In this document: one piece after another, positions 62,707-64,000 of the stretch
How the letters are laid out: each line of letters opens with the position of its first letter
How positions within the stretch are numbered: position 1 is the first letter of the stretch
Origin: Maribacter sp.
Lineage (GTDB): Bacteria > Bacteroidota > Bacteroidia > Flavobacteriales > Flavobacteriaceae
DNA length: 64,000 nucleotides
Assembly (NCBI GenBank): GCA_011050675.1
Contig: DRFI01000029.1
Span: 1-64,000 of the forward strand
Direction of reading: 5' to 3'
Program-made: the position numbers and the translations under genes
Notes under the pieces: model-generated
The model's database searches: none
Told to the model about the DNA's origin: nothing
The model's input: only the letters and a program-made list of their open reading frames with translations

Positions 62707-64000
62707 TTATTTATCTAAGCTTGTTAAAAGCTCTTTTACTATTTTAAAATCATCAAAATCTATACGAACGCCATTGGTTTCTTGATAGGTCTCATGACCC
62801 TTACCAGCTATTAATATGATGTCGTTATCGTTTGCTAGTTGACATGCCGTTTTAATGGCCTGTTCCCTATTTTCAATAGACAATATTTTCTTTACGTTCT
62901 GTGGCTCTACGCCTGCCTCTATTTCCGAAATAATCTCAGTTGGGGATTCGGTACGCGGATTATCAGAGGTGAAAATAATTTTATTGCTCATTTCTGATGC
63001 GATATTGCCCATTACCGGACGCTTTGATCTGTCTCTATCGCCACCACACCCCACAACGGTGATGACGTTTTCATTTCCAGTTCTCAAAGTGTTGATTGTC
63101 TCAAGCACATTCTTAAGGGCGTCCGGCGTATGGGCATAATCAACTATTGCCGTAATTTTATTTTTCGATATATAATATTGGAACCTTCCATCTACATTCT
63201 CCAACTCGCTTATTAAGCGCAGCGTTTCTAAATGTTCCAATCCTAATAAATCTGCAGTAGCATAAATTGCCAGCATATTATAGGCATTGAAATGACCTAT
63301 TAATTTGGTCCAAAGTTCATTGTCATTAATTTTCAGTAATTGACCATCGAACTGGTTCTCTAAAATCTGTGCTCTGTAATTCGCATAGTTTTTCAATGCG
63401 TATGTTGCTTTTTTAGCCTTTGTATTCTGCAACATTACCAAACCGTTCTTATCGTCGATATTCGTCAATGCAAATGCCGTTTTAGGCAATTGATCAAATA
63501 ATATTTTCTTGGTATCGCGGTACTCTGCGAATGTTTTATGGTAGTCTAGGTGATCATGAGAAAGATTCGTAAAAATTGCTCCTTCAAATACTAGACCTTC
63601 TGTTCTCTTTTGGTGAATACCATGAGAGCTTACTTCCATAAAGCAATACTCTACACCGGCATCGTTCATCAATTTCAAATGCTTATTTATAACCAATGCA
63701 TCTGGCGTGGTATGTTTTGTTGCGAATTCAGTATCATCGACCATGATTTTAATGGTGGACAATAACCCAACTTTATATCCTGCTTTTTTAAATAACTGAT
63801 ATAACAAACTAGATACGGTCGTTTTACCATTTGTACCCGTAACCCCAACTAATTTTAAATTTTTTGACGGTGTACCGTAGTAGTTAGATGCCATTAACGC
63901 TAATGCTTGATTACCGTTTTCAACTTCTATATACGTAACATCATCTACCATGTTCGCTGGCAATTGCTCGCAAACAATAGCTCTTGCACCAGCCGCAACT
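62707..64000 (-). CDS. murE: UDP-N-acetylmuramoyl-L-alanyl-D-glutamate--2,6-diaminopimelate ligase, 5' truncated by window edge
   Basis: The frame runs to the right edge without a start: codons beyond 63963 read VAAGARAIVCEQ, so the N-terminal ~70 residues lie outside. Motifs: VTGTNGKTTVSSLLYQLF (ATP P-loop), CFMEVSSHGIHQKRTEGL, FTNLSHDHLDYH, VDYAHTPDALKNVL and DNPRTESPTEI. The DNPR tetrad is the known marker of meso-diaminopimelate rather than lysine use, so this organism makes DAP-type peptidoglycan. mraY starts 30 bp downstream; the upstream dcw genes (ftsI, rsmH and others) are expected beyond the window. Confidence 0.96.
   Translation of the reverse strand, partial: VAAGARAIVCEQLPANMVDDVTYIEVENGNQALALMASNYYGTPSKNLKLVGVTGTNGKTTVSSLLYQLFKKAGYKVGLLSTIKIMVDDTEFATKHTTPDALVINKHLKLMNDAGVEYCFMEVSSHGIHQKRTEGLVFEGAIFTNLSHDHLDYHKTFAEYRDTKKILFDQLPKTAFALTNIDDKNGLVMLQNTKAKKATYALKNYANYRAQILENQFDGQLLKINDNELWTKLIGHFNAYNMLAIYATADLLGLEHLETLRLISELENVDGRFQYYISKNKITAIVDYAHTPDALKNVLETINTLRTGNENVITVVGCGGDRDRSKRPVMGNIASEMSNKIIFTSDNPRTESPTEIISEIEAGVEPQNVKKILSIENREQAIKTACQLANDNDIILIAGKGHETYQETNGVRIDFDDFKIVKELLTSLDK

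Overview
The window is a contiguous stretch of an AT-rich chromosome from a member of the Bacteroidota, almost certainly a marine-type Flavobacteriaceae. The supporting signs are a gliding/type IX secretion C-terminal domain, PorT and a T9SS plug protein, a short 287-residue primary sigma factor, a Na+-NQR respiratory operon, a lipoprotein-type Omp85 (TamL), and many copies of the Bacteroidota -7 promoter element TAnnTTTG. Start codons generally lack a Shine-Dalgarno sequence. No species call is made. Gene content is mostly core and housekeeping; I see no insertion sequence, prophage, integron or CRISPR array.

Region by region: 1-2.3 kb holds the 3' end of a repeat-rich surface/fibre-like protein and a T9SS-sorted partner. 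2.4-5.5 kb carries a VanY-type peptidase, an M48 protease, a 55-residue membrane protein and two tandem secreted ankyrin proteins. 5.6-8.8 kb has gpmI, map and a methyltransferase. 8.8-16.3 kb (minus strand) is the complete nqrABCDEF operon followed by a small conserved-looking gene and apbE, whose product attaches FMN to NqrB/NqrC. 16.5-21.6 kb carries the T9SS plug protein, a DUF3667 membrane protein, apaG, pruA and a DinB-like secreted protein. 21.9-28 kb has rsmG, a fatty acid desaturase, an aspartate-type aminotransferase and a trkH/trkA potassium uptake pair. 28-38 kb holds menG (ubiE), porT, an rRNA/tRNA SPOUT methyltransferase, tamL, fbaA, accD, rpsO and pnp. 38-46 kb has a PagL-like lipid A deacylase, the primary sigma factor, a type I pullulanase lipoprotein, a VF530-type gene, trmL and a haem-binding propeller lipoprotein. 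46-51.8 kb has a large BNR/VPS10-like secreted protein, rpe, ypdA and a zinc-ribbon membrane gene split by an in-frame stop. 51.8-64 kb (minus strand) holds tRNA-Arg(UCG), a yqeY-like gene and the division/cell-wall cluster murE-mraY-murD-ftsW-murG-murC-ftsQ-ftsA-ftsZ, with murE running off the right edge.

How genes work together: the Nqr complex builds a sodium motive force and its flavins are installed by the adjacent ApbE; menG supplies menaquinone to the same chain. PorT, the plug protein and the CTD-bearing protein belong to the type IX secretion/gliding apparatus; TamL serves outer-membrane assembly and PagL remodels lipid A. The dcw cluster makes meso-DAP-type peptidoglycan precursors and the divisome.

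The observations most worth a second look are the stop-interrupted zinc-ribbon gene, an A19/U56 replacement of the G19-C56 pair in tRNA-Arg, near-identical 114-bp coding repeats at the left edge, AccD without its zinc-ribbon cysteines, an altered flavinylation motif in NqrB, a terminator-like hairpin between nqrF and apbE, and several structured leaders (rpsO, pnp, rpoD). I do not see a clearly new multi-gene system in this window.
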